Shown here in pieces: positions 50,710-58,726 of a stretch of DNA of 64,000 nucleotides (positions are counted from its first letter, which is position 1; the number at the start of each line of letters is the position of its first letter). Source of the stretch: Verrucomicrobia bacterium UBA3841 (lineage in GTDB: Bacteria > Verrucomicrobiota > Kiritimatiellia > RFP12 > UBA1067). Both the position numbers and the translations under genes were made by a program. The stretch lies in assembly GCA_002392765.1 (NCBI GenBank), contig DGHT01000061.1, positions 1-64,000 of the forward strand, given 5' to 3'. The notes under the pieces were generated by a model. It was given only the letters and a program-made list of their open reading frames with translations, did no database searches and was not told where the DNA came from.

Positions 50710-53280
50710 CTATTCTATTATTTGATGGCTCTCACCTTCGACAGTGCGTTCCCAGGTGATGCCGTTCTTTTGCACTCGCATGGTTCCATTCGTGTAGACC
50801 CAAGTTGTCTGTACGCTATTCGGCAAGCCGCTGGTGACACCGCCTCCGTCAACATACCAGCTGAGAGGAATGCTTAATTGATAGGAACCGTTTCTGTATG
50901 ACTGTTGTTCACCGATCCAGGTTCCGACGTAATCGCCATTAAGCGAGAAATTGCCGATATCGCCAATCCCGAAATTGCGGTTGGACTCGGCAGCTCCCAT
51001 ACCGGCATTTTCCCCATGACAGAACGATCCCTCGGGGAAGGCATCATAATCAAGGAACCATCCTGTACGATTGCAGGTTGGGGCGAATCCTTCGTAGAGA
51101 AGAAGATTCCGAAATGATACATACGATGGCTCAAGCCACGTATCGATGTACATTACCACGCCGGCCTCGCCCGCCGACAAAGGCTGCCCAACGAGCGTAT
51201 GCCATTCATGCACATATAATTCTCTCGGATTTCCTCCCCGCAACTCTGTGGGCGCGATGCAATCGAACGTGAGAGTATGTGTTCCAGCCGACGATGTCAA
51301 CACCACATGGAATTCACCGGCTCTGTCGGGTGCCGTCACAGAACATCCGCTAACGCTCGCATAGCTGTTAGAGTATACTGATAGCGACATTTGCGGGTTT
51401 GTCTGTATTGTAAATTGCTCCTTCGGACCGAACACATGCCGTACCTTGTTCGACGGCCAATCCGCAAACGCTTCGACGCAAACCTTGACTGCATGGAGAG
51501 AGACGGTGCGCGAAAGCGTGGGGCCGCCTCCGTCTGGAGTAAATGTAAACGTAATCGTCCCTAGAGCTCCTGTCTGACCTGAAGATTCCGAAAACGATGC
51601 AAAAAGAGACCATTCATCCTCTTCATCGGCATAGCCCTGCCAGACATGTGGAAGAGATATCGTCGTCCCGCATTCGTTGGTGACAACCACACCATTACAG
51701 TCGGAATCAAGACACAACAACCCCTCCTCATGTAGAGACCAGGAAAGGCGAAGCCCTGCACTTGTCGAACTGTCAGACACCACGTCCCCGGGCGAATTGG
51801 TATATGCATCCTCTACGACAATCAATCCGCCACCCGTCAGACTGATATCAGTCGACGCAATGTGGCGCTCGATATGTATAGAACCGCACAGTTCTACATC
51901 GCGATAAGTAGCCGTCACCGCGACGGATTCGACATCCTCATCGCCAGTCAGCACAAAATCCTCCCCTGTTGCAATGATCTCTTCACCGGATTTCCATGCG
52001 ACTGTTGGCGGCATCCCGTCTAGGATTCCAAAAACTCCAGCATGAAACAAAATCGGAAAGACCGGGTCTGTTAGGCTGTCAGGGGAAATTGACAGCCACG
52101 GCCAGCAGATGACATATCCGTCCGAAGCAGGTGTCGGCTCGACAAGTTCCGCACCTTCGCCATCATCGCCTGTTGCGACGATACTGAGCGAATAGACAGG
52201 ATTCCCAGTAACACCTCTCATCATCGTAGGAGAATTGTGGATGCCGCCACCAAACGCATACGACACTTCATTTGGAAGATACGACAGGGCGATCCGATGG
52301 CGGACTCCTTTATCCAAGAGAAATATATATTCGCCGGCATTCGTGACAGCCACCGAGAAACCTCCAACCTCCAACATGATTGTTTCGGGCGGATCTTCTG
52401 GAAGTGAAACCATAAAAGAGAATACTCCGTTAGTCTCCGATACAGTAGCAGAATCTATCCAGTTCGTATACCCCATCGCAAGAATTTCGTTCGCGTTGGT
52501 AAAGTTCGCAACCACCCATTCGTCGTCTTGTCCGAAGCCGTTGTGCGGGAAAGGCAGGACGCGCTGCTTCCGCCGCGACGTTCCGTTCGTCGTAACGCAC
52601 GAGTCACCGTTGCGGAACAGCTCTAGGCTCGCAGACATGAGATTGTTTGTGTAGCGGTTTACGGCGGCGTCCGTCCACGAGAAGCGATATGTATTCGATG
52701 GCGTATGCTCATAGCCGAACGATGTGAGGCCCGGCACGATTGAAACAGGGACACCTATATCCACAACGCGGTTGGAGTCGAACGGGCTTCGCCATATCTC
52801 GCCGCTTGCAAGCACCTCGACGCCTGCAAGATGGTTAGTTCCTTCCGGAAACACGAAACCGTCATCGAAATTCAGCCAAAAGGAATCGTCGAACGCTCCG
52901 CGTATGTTCCAGTTCCGCGCCATGCGTTCGGCGAAAGCGTTCCTGAGAGAGACTGTTTGGACAGGATTGACAGAATCTACAAGATTACTCTTCCCGCTAA
53001 ATCCTGTCAATCCTGTAAATCCTGTCTGAAAAGGGCCGCCGCCAGGCGACATAATCTGCTGCGGCGGGAGATTGTTCACGCCGTTCGTTTTCGTTCCGCA
53101 GACTATGATGGAGTTTACAATGCAGAATCCAAGCAAGATTTTCGCGTACAGCGACAGGCGTCCAATCTGCTTCCTGACGCCGCAGATTGACAATTTCAAA
53201 AGCGGAAAGACGACCAGCACGGCTGCGCAAACCGCGCCGACAAGTTCCAAATGGTTTTTGCCGAGGTAGAAGTCGATCAT
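50710..53280 (-). CDS. Large membrane-anchored surface protein of unknown function
   Basis: 856 residues. Two hydrophobic helices at the N-terminus (about 13-33, AVCAAVLVVFPLLKLSICG, and 44-62, AKILLGFCIVNSIIVCG) anchor it; the rest is outside. After a Pro- and Gly-rich stretch, which includes repeat-encoded TGFTGLTGFSG (52961-53028), come beta-sandwich-like domains with many Trp and Asn (NIRGAFDDSFWLNFDDGF, TYRFSWTDAAVNRYTNN, IMLEVGGFSVAVTNAGEY). These look Ig-like, and the final 110 residues hold a Cys-containing domain (CNRTGWFLDYDAFPEGSF). No enzyme motif is seen. It starts 4 bases after the 186-residue gene. Confidence 0.6.
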   Translation of the reverse strand: MIDFYLGKNHLELVGAVCAAVLVVFPLLKLSICGVRKQIGRLSLYAKILLGFCIVNSIIVCGTKTNGVNNLPPQQIMSPGGGPFQTGFTGLTGFSGKSNLVDSVNPVQTVSLRNAFAERMARNWNIRGAFDDSFWLNFDDGFVFPEGTNHLAGVEVLASGEIWRSPFDSNRVVDIGVPVSIVPGLTSFGYEHTPSNTYRFSWTDAAVNRYTNNLMSASLELFRNGDSCVTTNGTSRRKQRVLPFPHNGFGQDDEWVVANFTNANEILAMGYTNWIDSATVSETNGVFSFMVSLPEDPPETIMLEVGGFSVAVTNAGEYIFLLDKGVRHRIALSYLPNEVSYAFGGGIHNSPTMMRGVTGNPVYSLSIVATGDDGEGAELVEPTPASDGYVICWPWLSISPDSLTDPVFPILFHAGVFGILDGMPPTVAWKSGEEIIATGEDFVLTGDEDVESVAVTATYRDVELCGSIHIERHIASTDISLTGGGLIVVEDAYTNSPGDVVSDSSTSAGLRLSWSLHEEGLLCLDSDCNGVVVTNECGTTISLPHVWQGYADEEDEWSLFASFSESSGQTGALGTITFTFTPDGGGPTLSRTVSLHAVKVCVEAFADWPSNKVRHVFGPKEQFTIQTNPQMSLSVYSNSYASVSGCSVTAPDRAGEFHVVLTSSAGTHTLTFDCIAPTELRGGNPRELYVHEWHTLVGQPLSAGEAGVVMYIDTWLEPSYVSFRNLLLYEGFAPTCNRTGWFLDYDAFPEGSFCHGENAGMGAAESNRNFGIGDIGNFSLNGDYVGTWIGEQQSYRNGSYQLSIPLSWYVDGGGVTSGLPNSVQTTWVYTNGTMRVQKNGITWERTVEGESHQIIE
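52961..53028. repeat. In-frame 9-nt repeat in inverted arrangement (ACAGGATTG)
   Basis: acaggattgacagaatct on one side and aatcctgtcaatcctgtaaa with a further aatcctgt on the other are near-perfect inverted copies around an 18-base centre, so the RNA can fold into a long hairpin. It is translated as part of the linker after the membrane helices of the 856-residue protein. Confidence 0.85.
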
Positions 53281-53284
53281 GCCG

Positions 53285-53845
53285 TCACCTCAACTTTATA
53301 ATCAGCGGGAATACAGATACATCGTATGTCGCGCACATGTCCGGCTCGGGACCGCGTCTCACCATCCGGGCCATATTCCATGCGGCGTTGTAGAATGTCG
53401 GGGGAACCGCGCCGTCGAATACAACGCCGTTGTCAAATGCGAACAGACGTTTGGCCGACTTGTCTTGATTCAGCGCCACATCCCATTCAAGCATGCGCCT
53501 GCCTTCGTCCCTTGCAACCGATGCAGCGCAGCCGGATAGGCGGTCTCTCCAAACCCACTCGCCACAGTCCCATCCGACTGAAAACTCTATCTCGCCGCGC
53601 TCCAACGCTCCGCTTGAATCGGCATCCACGCCAAACTCGACAAGGACGCAGTTGTTCGTCATGGCATCAAGCTCAAGGGACAGTCGGAAGCGGTTGTCGG
53701 TTTCCGACGCCGAACATACGACGGAGTTCGTCGCCGCTTCCGTGTCGTCGTATTCGCCCGCAGGCAACGACGGCACGACAACCTTCGCCGCCGCAAGAGC
53801 GAACGTCGAAACGATTGTCAGAAAGATGTACAATGCAAATTTCAT
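53285..53845 (-). CDS. Exported protein of unknown function, partner of the 856-residue protein
   Basis: 186 residues; signal peptide ALYIFLTIVSTFALAAA. The mature part reads as two beta-rich halves (FRLSLELDAMTNNCVLVEFGVD, ADSSGALERGEIEFSVGWDCG) with a possible calcium loop (DADSSGALERGE), ending in VSVFPLIIKLR. The start has no clear ribosome site: TATAAT lies only 9 bases before ATG, so the message may be nearly leaderless or a later start may be used. It is the first gene of a three-gene operon with 50710 and 49932. Confidence 0.6.
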   Translation of the reverse strand: MKFALYIFLTIVSTFALAAAKVVVPSLPAGEYDDTEAATNSVVCSASETDNRFRLSLELDAMTNNCVLVEFGVDADSSGALERGEIEFSVGWDCGEWVWRDRLSGCAASVARDEGRRMLEWDVALNQDKSAKRLFAFDNGVVFDGAVPPTFYNAAWNMARMVRRGPEPDMCATYDVSVFPLIIKLR

Positions 53846-53928
53846 TTTCTGATATTATATCATATCTCAACTTCTTGCGTCAGTCGCAAATTTTTCTGGC
53901 CGCGCAAAGAATAGACGTATCTTGCCAC

Positions 53929-54314
53929 CTATGGTATTTCAACTCCCACTGTGAAGAAGCGCATCGTCGGGTCGCCATCATCCGGCACCTCGCGCCATTC
54001 TTCGGTGGGATCCGCGAGTTTCTCCTTGCCGAGCGTCTTCACGCGGTCCGCGAACGAATTGCCCGAACCGTCTTCCGTGTGGTTGAGCTTGATTACCGGC
54101 TTCCCGTTTTCCATCTTAAACTCGGCAATCTTCAAATCGTCATTCGGGTCTTCGGGATTTATACCGAGCGCATAGCACTCGCCGACAGTCCTGCACCCGT
54201 TCGCCGCTGGCATTTTCGCAGCAGTCACTATGTCGCCGCCAGACGCCGCGACCAAATCCGGGAAAAGATACATCCAATAGTCCGCCCCATCTGATCCTCA
54301 CGGCCAAAAAACAT
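53929..54314 (-). pseudogene. Tail of a surface protein joined out of frame to the start of an AAA ATPase gene
   Basis: The frame 54273-53929 (114 residues) reads like the C-terminal end of a large surface protein: GECYALGINPEDPNDDLKI, then a sandwich ending MRFFTVGVEIP; it has no start site of its own. Just upstream, AAGGAG and ATG at 54314 open a different frame, MFFGREDQMGRTIG, which is the usual beginning of AAA ATPases of the DUF234/DUF4143 kind; it stops after 28 codons. So the 5' end of one gene has been joined to the 3' end of another. Neither is likely to be functional. Confidence 0.55.
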
Positions 54315-54699
54315 AGATGATTCTCCTTATTATGCTGATGCTGGTATCATATCAAAAGCGTGGTCGTTCAGTCAATGAGAAAAACTCCCCTATTCGGGAT
54401 TTTCCTACATAAGGGAGCAAACATGACGCCTGAACATCACCCTTGCACAAGGACAATACCCCTTCTGATCGATAGTCCGTAGCGCGACGGACCCCCTGGC
54501 GGCGCGCTCGGTGATCGCGCCCTACCGTTGCATGCAGGGGGTTCCGGGTCGACGAACATCTCGCCTTTCGTTCAAGATCGCTCCATTATCTGCTCGTCCT
54601 TGATGTCGAACCTGATGCTTCTTTCTGGAAATCTTTCTTCGGGTCTTCGCTTGTTTCCAGCCCGATCTTGTTGGTCCCCATTGTGCGTATGGCGTCCGC

Positions 54700-54990
54700 C
54701 GCGGCACCCTTACCTTGAATGAATTTGGGCATGCTGATTTCATACGCCATCCTGGATTTCTCCCGACTGCCGTCTCCACGTGCTCGAATATGTCCCAAAA
54801 GCCAAAATCGTCTTTGTCGAATTGGCCGTTGAACTTATTCAAGACTTCGGCCTCCGAGCCCATAAAGTCATCTACAGACAGTTTCAGCTGGGAGAGCATG
54901 TTTGTCATCAGCGAATTTCTCTACAAGCGTGGATTTACCGATTCTGCGACCCGGAGCTTCGCCTTCACGCCCTATCGGGGAAATACCTCG
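54700..54990 (-). pseudogene. Broken AAA ATPase (DUF234/DUF4143 kind)
   Basis: On the minus strand one frame reads EAPGRRIGKSTLVEKFADD, a Walker A region of this ATPase type, and ends at a stop. A second frame continues DDFMGSEAEVLNKFNGQFDK, the part that normally follows. A frameshift therefore separates them. The N-terminal start of such a gene (MFFGRED) lies downstream at 54314 instead of upstream, so the gene was also rearranged or two copies decayed. A third frame upstream (VYIGVRQHEPEYHT) is open but unassigned. Confidence 0.45.
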
Positions 54991-55208
54991 GGAAGCACGC
55001 CGTAAGCCTCACATACTCGTACAGTATGGTACTCCGGCTCGTGCTGACGGACTCCGATATATACCTTCTCGATGTCGGCACGCACGATGAGGTATACAGA
55101 TAATTAATATATTTGGATTTTACTATTCAATATATAGCATAAAATCAAATAATTTGTAAAATAATAACAAAAAAACCGCATGGAATATTTCGTTTATGTT
55201 TTTTCTTC

Positions 55209-55237
55209 TTGCATTGCCATTTTCGTTGTGATATAAT
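55209..55237 (+). promoter_or_regulatory. Promoter of rpsP-rplS
   Basis: TTGCAT, 17 nt, then consensus TATAAT at 55232-55237, in an AT-rich stretch; the start codon follows 40 bases later behind CGGAGAAATAAAAAACT. Confidence 0.65.
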
Positions 55238-55277
55238 ATTCAGCAATTATTCCATCGCAACGGAGAAATAAAAAACT

Positions 55278-55571
55278 ATGGTAAAAATCAGAATGCGTCG
55301 CACTGGGTGCAAAAACCACGCCGCCTACCGCATCGTCGCGGCAGACGAGCGCAGCCCCCGCGACGGCAAGTTCCTGGAAATTCTCGGCTGGTACGATACC
55401 CAGCTCAAAGAGAACAATTTCAAGCTCGACATAGAGCGCGTCGACCATTGGCTCTCGAAGGGCGCAAAGCCCTCCACGACGGTCGCCTCGCTGATTCGCC
55501 GCGCGAAAAACCCCGACATCAAGCCGCACCACGCGCGCAAATCCCAGAAGGCCGAAGCCAAGAAGGCCTGA
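55278..55571 (+). CDS. rpsP: 30S ribosomal protein S16
   Basis: 97 residues with the family start VKIRMRRTGCKNHAAYRIVA and DGKFLEILGWYD; Lys-rich tail. It binds 16S rRNA early in small-subunit assembly. In most bacteria rimM and trmD stand between rpsP and rplS; here rplS follows after 14 bases. Confidence 0.97.
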   Translation: MVKIRMRRTGCKNHAAYRIVAADERSPRDGKFLEILGWYDTQLKENNFKLDIERVDHWLSKGAKPSTTVASLIRRAKNPDIKPHHARKSQKAEAKKA

Positions 55572-55585
55572 TAAGGAGGTAAGTC

Positions 55586-55954
55586 ATGGGCAAAAAGATA
55601 TTGGACAAAATCAACGCTGAGCAGACGGCAAAGCTCGCGGAGAAGAACTTCCCCGAATTCCACACCGGCGACATAGTCCGCGTCTCCATCAAGATCAAGG
55701 AAGGCGACAAGTTCCGCATTCAGGATTTCGAGGGCAAGGTTCTCGCGATCGACAACGGACGCAAGAACGTGACCGGCAACTTCACCGTCAGCCGCGAAAG
55801 CTACGGCGTGAGAGTCGAAAAGCTCTTCCCCTTCAACAGTCCCTGGATCCAGGCCATAAAGGTCGTCAAAAAGGCCCCGTCGTGGCGTTCCAAACTCTAC
55901 ACCGAGCGCACGTTCTGCTCGCACAAGGCAGTCCGCAAGCTCGTCAAGAAATAA
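55586..55954 (+). CDS. rplS: 50S ribosomal protein L19
   Basis: 122 residues, FHTGDIVRVSIKIKEGDKFRIQ, GKVLAIDNGRKNVTGNFTVSR, GVRVEKLFPFNSPWI; it lies at the subunit interface. AAGGAGG before ATG 55586. A strong terminator follows at 55984. Confidence 0.97.
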   Translation: MGKKILDKINAEQTAKLAEKNFPEFHTGDIVRVSIKIKEGDKFRIQDFEGKVLAIDNGRKNVTGNFTVSRESYGVRVEKLFPFNSPWIQAIKVVKKAPSWRSKLYTERTFCSHKAVRKLVKK

Positions 55955-55983
55955 GAAACCCCGGTTGCGGCGGAATTGGGAAA

Positions 55984-56012
55984 GAGGCGCTTTTCAAAGC
56001 GCCTCTTTTTTT
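55984..56012 (+). terminator. Rho-independent terminator after rplS
   Basis: A perfect 10-bp stem GAGGCGCTTT/AAAGCGCCTC with a 2-nt centre is followed by seven T. It is the clearest terminator in the window and closes the rpsP-rplS operon. Confidence 0.92.
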
Positions 56013-56039
56013 GCACCCTCACCGATTCCGCCGGCAGGA

Positions 56040-56195
56040 TGGCATATCCCCCAACCGAAGGTTGTCCGCAACGCGGATGCCCTAGCAGGGGTGCTTTCCC
56101 AGTTAGTGACGGAGCGGGACGCACCCCTGTAGCCATCGCTATCGCGACTCGCTGCGCTCGGGGGATACCCATCTCCTTGGCGGCTTTCCCAGTCA
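56040..56195. repeat. Block of interspersed repeats
   Basis: It holds gctgcgctcgggggatacc, tttcccagttagtgacggag and cttggcggctttcccagt, all with counterparts at 49702-49985. It fills the space between the rplS terminator and the end of rnhB. Confidence 0.7.
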
Positions 56196-56198
56196 CCC

Positions 56199-56852
56199 TC
56201 AATTCCACAAATCTGGAAGGAGGCATTCGGCTACGGGGGCGAAACTTCTGCGGTGTTCGGGACACGGACCTAGCCTGCGGATCGCTTCCATGTGCGCTTT
56301 CGTCGGATAGCCCTTGTGTTTTGCGAAGCCGTAGCCAGGATACGTTTCTTCGAGACGCAGACAGTCGGCATCCCTGGACGTCTTTGCGAGAATCGACGCG
56401 GCCGCGACAAGGAGTGATTTCGAGTCTCCCTTCACCAGATTCCGCGATTCGCAGGGAAGCCCTTTGACGGGGAGTCCGTCCACAAGCGCGACAAAGCGCC
56501 CAGCGCGCTCTCCGACCTTCCGCAGCACCTCTTCGACGGCGCGGCGCATCGCCAAATGCGTTGCGTTCAGTATGTTTATCGCGTCGATTTCGGCGGGGCT
56601 CGCAGACGCGACGGCCCATACGCAGCCAGGCGCGTTTTTTATCTCCTCGGCGAGTTTTCCACGTTTCGCCGCGGAGAGCTTCTTTGAATCGTCGATTCCC
56701 TTCCACGGGCCGTCCATAAGAACGGCTGCTTTGTCGAGAGGCGCGTATACGGCTCCCGCGAAAACGGCTCCGGCCAGAGGGCCCCTTCCCGCCTCGTCGA
56801 CTCCGATCACCCCGGCGCAAAGAGAACGCTCGACGTCAAGCGATACCGGCAT
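56199..56852 (-). CDS. rnhB: Ribonuclease HII
   Basis: 217 residues. GVDEAGRGPLAGAV carries the first catalytic acids (Asp19, Glu20); DDSKKLSAAKR, NATHLAMRRA and VDGLPVKG give the others; SILAKTSRDADCLRLEETYPGYGFAKHKGY is the typical C-terminal signature. It removes ribonucleotides from DNA. The start lies 17 bases inside the U32 gene's end, so the two are coupled. Confidence 0.95.
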   Translation of the reverse strand: MPVSLDVERSLCAGVIGVDEAGRGPLAGAVFAGAVYAPLDKAAVLMDGPWKGIDDSKKLSAAKRGKLAEEIKNAPGCVWAVASASPAEIDAINILNATHLAMRRAVEEVLRKVGERAGRFVALVDGLPVKGLPCESRNLVKGDSKSLLVAAASILAKTSRDADCLRLEETYPGYGFAKHKGYPTKAHMEAIRRLGPCPEHRRSFAPVAECLLPDLWN

Positions 56853-58131
56853 CGGCGTCCCCTTCCGGCGTTTTGCGGCTTTCGACGAAAAAGACCTTGT
56901 CCCCCACGCGGCAGCGCGGCGCTTTCAGCGTGACCCACTCTCCTTTCAGAGCGCGGTCCAGAACGGCATCGTCGCGGCGCAATTCCCCGGCGGTCAACTC
57001 GACGACACCCGTCGTAGGCCCGTGTATCTGGATACGGTCGCCTGTAGCGAGCGGACGGTCCTGCACCTTTATCTGCGCGATTCCGGCCTTGAGGAAATAG
57101 TCTATCACAATTCCCACGTGCCTCTTGACCGTCGTGGCGAGAGAATTTTCGCTGTCGGTGAACTGTCCCGTTCCCGGCCGTCCGAAATAAAGCCCTTCGG
57201 AAAATTCGCGGTGGAACACGGTCTCGACCTTGTCTCTCAAACGGCGCTTCAAAGCGTCGTCGTACTTTCCCGCCGCATACGCGTCGACAGCCTCGCGGTA
57301 CGCCTCGACGCACGTCTTTACGTAATTCGCGTTTCTCGCCCGTCCTTCGATCTTGAACGACGAGACACCCGCCTCGATCAGAAGATCGACGAATCCGACG
57401 GAACAAAGATCTTTTGCGGAAAGAACGGTGTGCGGTTCCACCTCGTAGCGCGCCCTGGCCTCGGCATGGACCGGTTTGCCGTCGGGCCCCTCGTACAGAT
57501 CGACGGCCTTCACGAGAAAGCGCCGGCGGCACGGCTGGACGCATTCGCCCCTGCAGGCGCTCTTGCCGAAGGCGTCGTGGCTCATGAAGCACCTTCCCGA
57601 TTCCGCGACGCATTGCGCCCCGTGGACGAAACACTCGATTTCAGCGCCGGTCGCGTCTACGATCCTCCTCACCTCGTCAAGCGTGCATTCGCGGGCGAGA
57701 ACGACGCGCGATGCCCCCTGGGCGAGAAGGAACGACACGGCGGCGGAATTGGACGTGGACATCTGCGTTGATATATGGAACGCCGCGCCGTGCTTTTTGC
57801 AGAGGGATATCACCCCCCAATCTGAAACGATGAAAGCGTCGACCCACGGTTTCGCCTCGATGATCGTCTTTTCGACATCAGCGAGCTCCCCTTCGAATAC
57901 TATGGAGTTGAGCGTGAGATACCTTTTAACCCTGCCGCCGCATCTGCGGGCGATCTCCGGAAGATCGCCCGCCGTGAAGTTCACCCCGCTCGCCTTGCGC
58001 ATGTTGAAGCCTTCCAGACCGAAATACACCGCGTCGGCGCCGGCGTCTATGGCAGCCTGCAGACAGATGAAATCGCCTGCGGGCGCAAGTATCTCGGGTT
58101 TCTTCCCCGGAAATTTCCCTTCTCTTCCCAT
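56836..58131 (-). CDS. U32 family peptidase / tRNA hydroxylation-type protein
   Basis: 431 residues from ATG 58131 (site AGGTGAGG). PEILAPAGDFICLQAAIDAGADAVYFG opens the barrel; the Cys motif lies in HGAQCVAESGRCFMSHDAFGKSACRGECVQPCRRRF, split here as CVAESGRC, CRGEC and QPC, which fits an iron-sulphur site. E. coli relatives (TrhP/YegQ, RlhA) hydroxylate tRNA or rRNA; others were called collagenases. A C-terminal barrel (about 350-420) fits the tRNA type. Start chosen 4 bases after the queE stop. Confidence 0.85.
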   Translation of the reverse strand: MGREGKFPGKKPEILAPAGDFICLQAAIDAGADAVYFGLEGFNMRKASGVNFTAGDLPEIARRCGGRVKRYLTLNSIVFEGELADVEKTIIEAKPWVDAFIVSDWGVISLCKKHGAAFHISTQMSTSNSAAVSFLLAQGASRVVLARECTLDEVRRIVDATGAEIECFVHGAQCVAESGRCFMSHDAFGKSACRGECVQPCRRRFLVKAVDLYEGPDGKPVHAEARARYEVEPHTVLSAKDLCSVGFVDLLIEAGVSSFKIEGRARNANYVKTCVEAYREAVDAYAAGKYDDALKRRLRDKVETVFHREFSEGLYFGRPGTGQFTDSENSLATTVKRHVGIVIDYFLKAGIAQIKVQDRPLATGDRIQIHGPTTGVVELTAGELRRDDAVLDRALKGEWVTLKAPRCRVGDKVFFVESRKTPEGDADAGIA

Positions 58132-58135
58132 GTCC

Positions 58136-58726
58136 TCACCTGAATCCGAGCAACTTGTGCAGCTGCACTGAAAGCGACCAGCCGTCAAGCTGCGAAAGAA
58201 CGCTCTTCGCGGTCGCGAAATCGATTTTCCCGTCTCTGTCGCACGGCGATACGTAGTAGTCCGTCGCGGCGATTTTCTCCCTTACCGTTTTGCAGAATGC
58301 GGCGACATCCTCTCCCGACGCGACAACGCGCACTTCGTCCGCCGACGATATCGCGATCGAATCGGGATATTCCGCCTTGGGCGAACAGGACACGTAGTCG
58401 ACGAATCCGAGAATCGGCGAATCCACGGTGCCGTTCGTCTCGACTGCCACCCAGAAACCTTTCCGCTTCAATCCGGCCACAAGTTCCGGAAGGCCCTGAA
58501 CAAGAGTCGGCTCTCCGCCGGTCAAGACAACGCTTTTCGGCCGATAGGAGGACACCTCGTCCAAAAGGTCGTTCAAAGAAAGGGAAAAGCGCCTGTTCAC
58601 GTCCGTATCGCACCATGGGCAGGCGAGATTGCATCCGGCGAAGCGGACGAACACCGCAGGCCGGCCTGAATTGCGCCCCTCACCCTGGAGCGATTCGAAT
58701 ATTTCTACAAGATCGAAGTCTTTCAC
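58136..58726 (-). CDS. queE: 7-carboxy-7-deazaguanine synthase (radical SAM)
   Basis: 196 residues if GTG 58726 is used; this start overlaps the preceding stop by 4 bases and gives MKDFDLVEIFESLQGEG, the normal QueE beginning. An ATG at 58780 would add 18 odd residues. The cluster motif is GCNLACPWC (Cys32, Cys36, Cys39); the glycine motif is VVLTGGEPTL. It makes the ring-contracted precursor of queuosine. No other queuosine gene is in the window. Confidence 0.88.
   Translation of the reverse strand: MKDFDLVEIFESLQGEGRNSGRPAVFVRFAGCNLACPWCDTDVNRRFSLSLNDLLDEVSSYRPKSVVLTGGEPTLVQGLPELVAGLKRKGFWVAVETNGTVDSPILGFVDYVSCSPKAEYPDSIAISSADEVRVVASGEDVAAFCKTVREKIAATDYYVSPCDRDGKIDFATAKSVLSQLDGWSLSVQLHKLLGFR

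Larger units (their letters stand above)
54315..55277. other. Gene-poor stretch with repeat and ATPase debris
   Basis: 54346-54351 may be a -10 (TATGAT) for the broken ATPase start. 54470-54545 is repeat-like (ccccctggcggcgcgctcg). 54700-54990 holds ATPase remains. 55095-55260 is very AT-rich and contains the rpsP promoter. No tRNA was found by eye. Confidence 0.5.

Noticed and set aside
54315..55277. tRNA or small-RNA gene in the gap before rpsP
   Set aside because: No cloverleaf, TTCGA loop or CCA end was found by eye; the content is repeat, ATPase debris and an AT-rich promoter.
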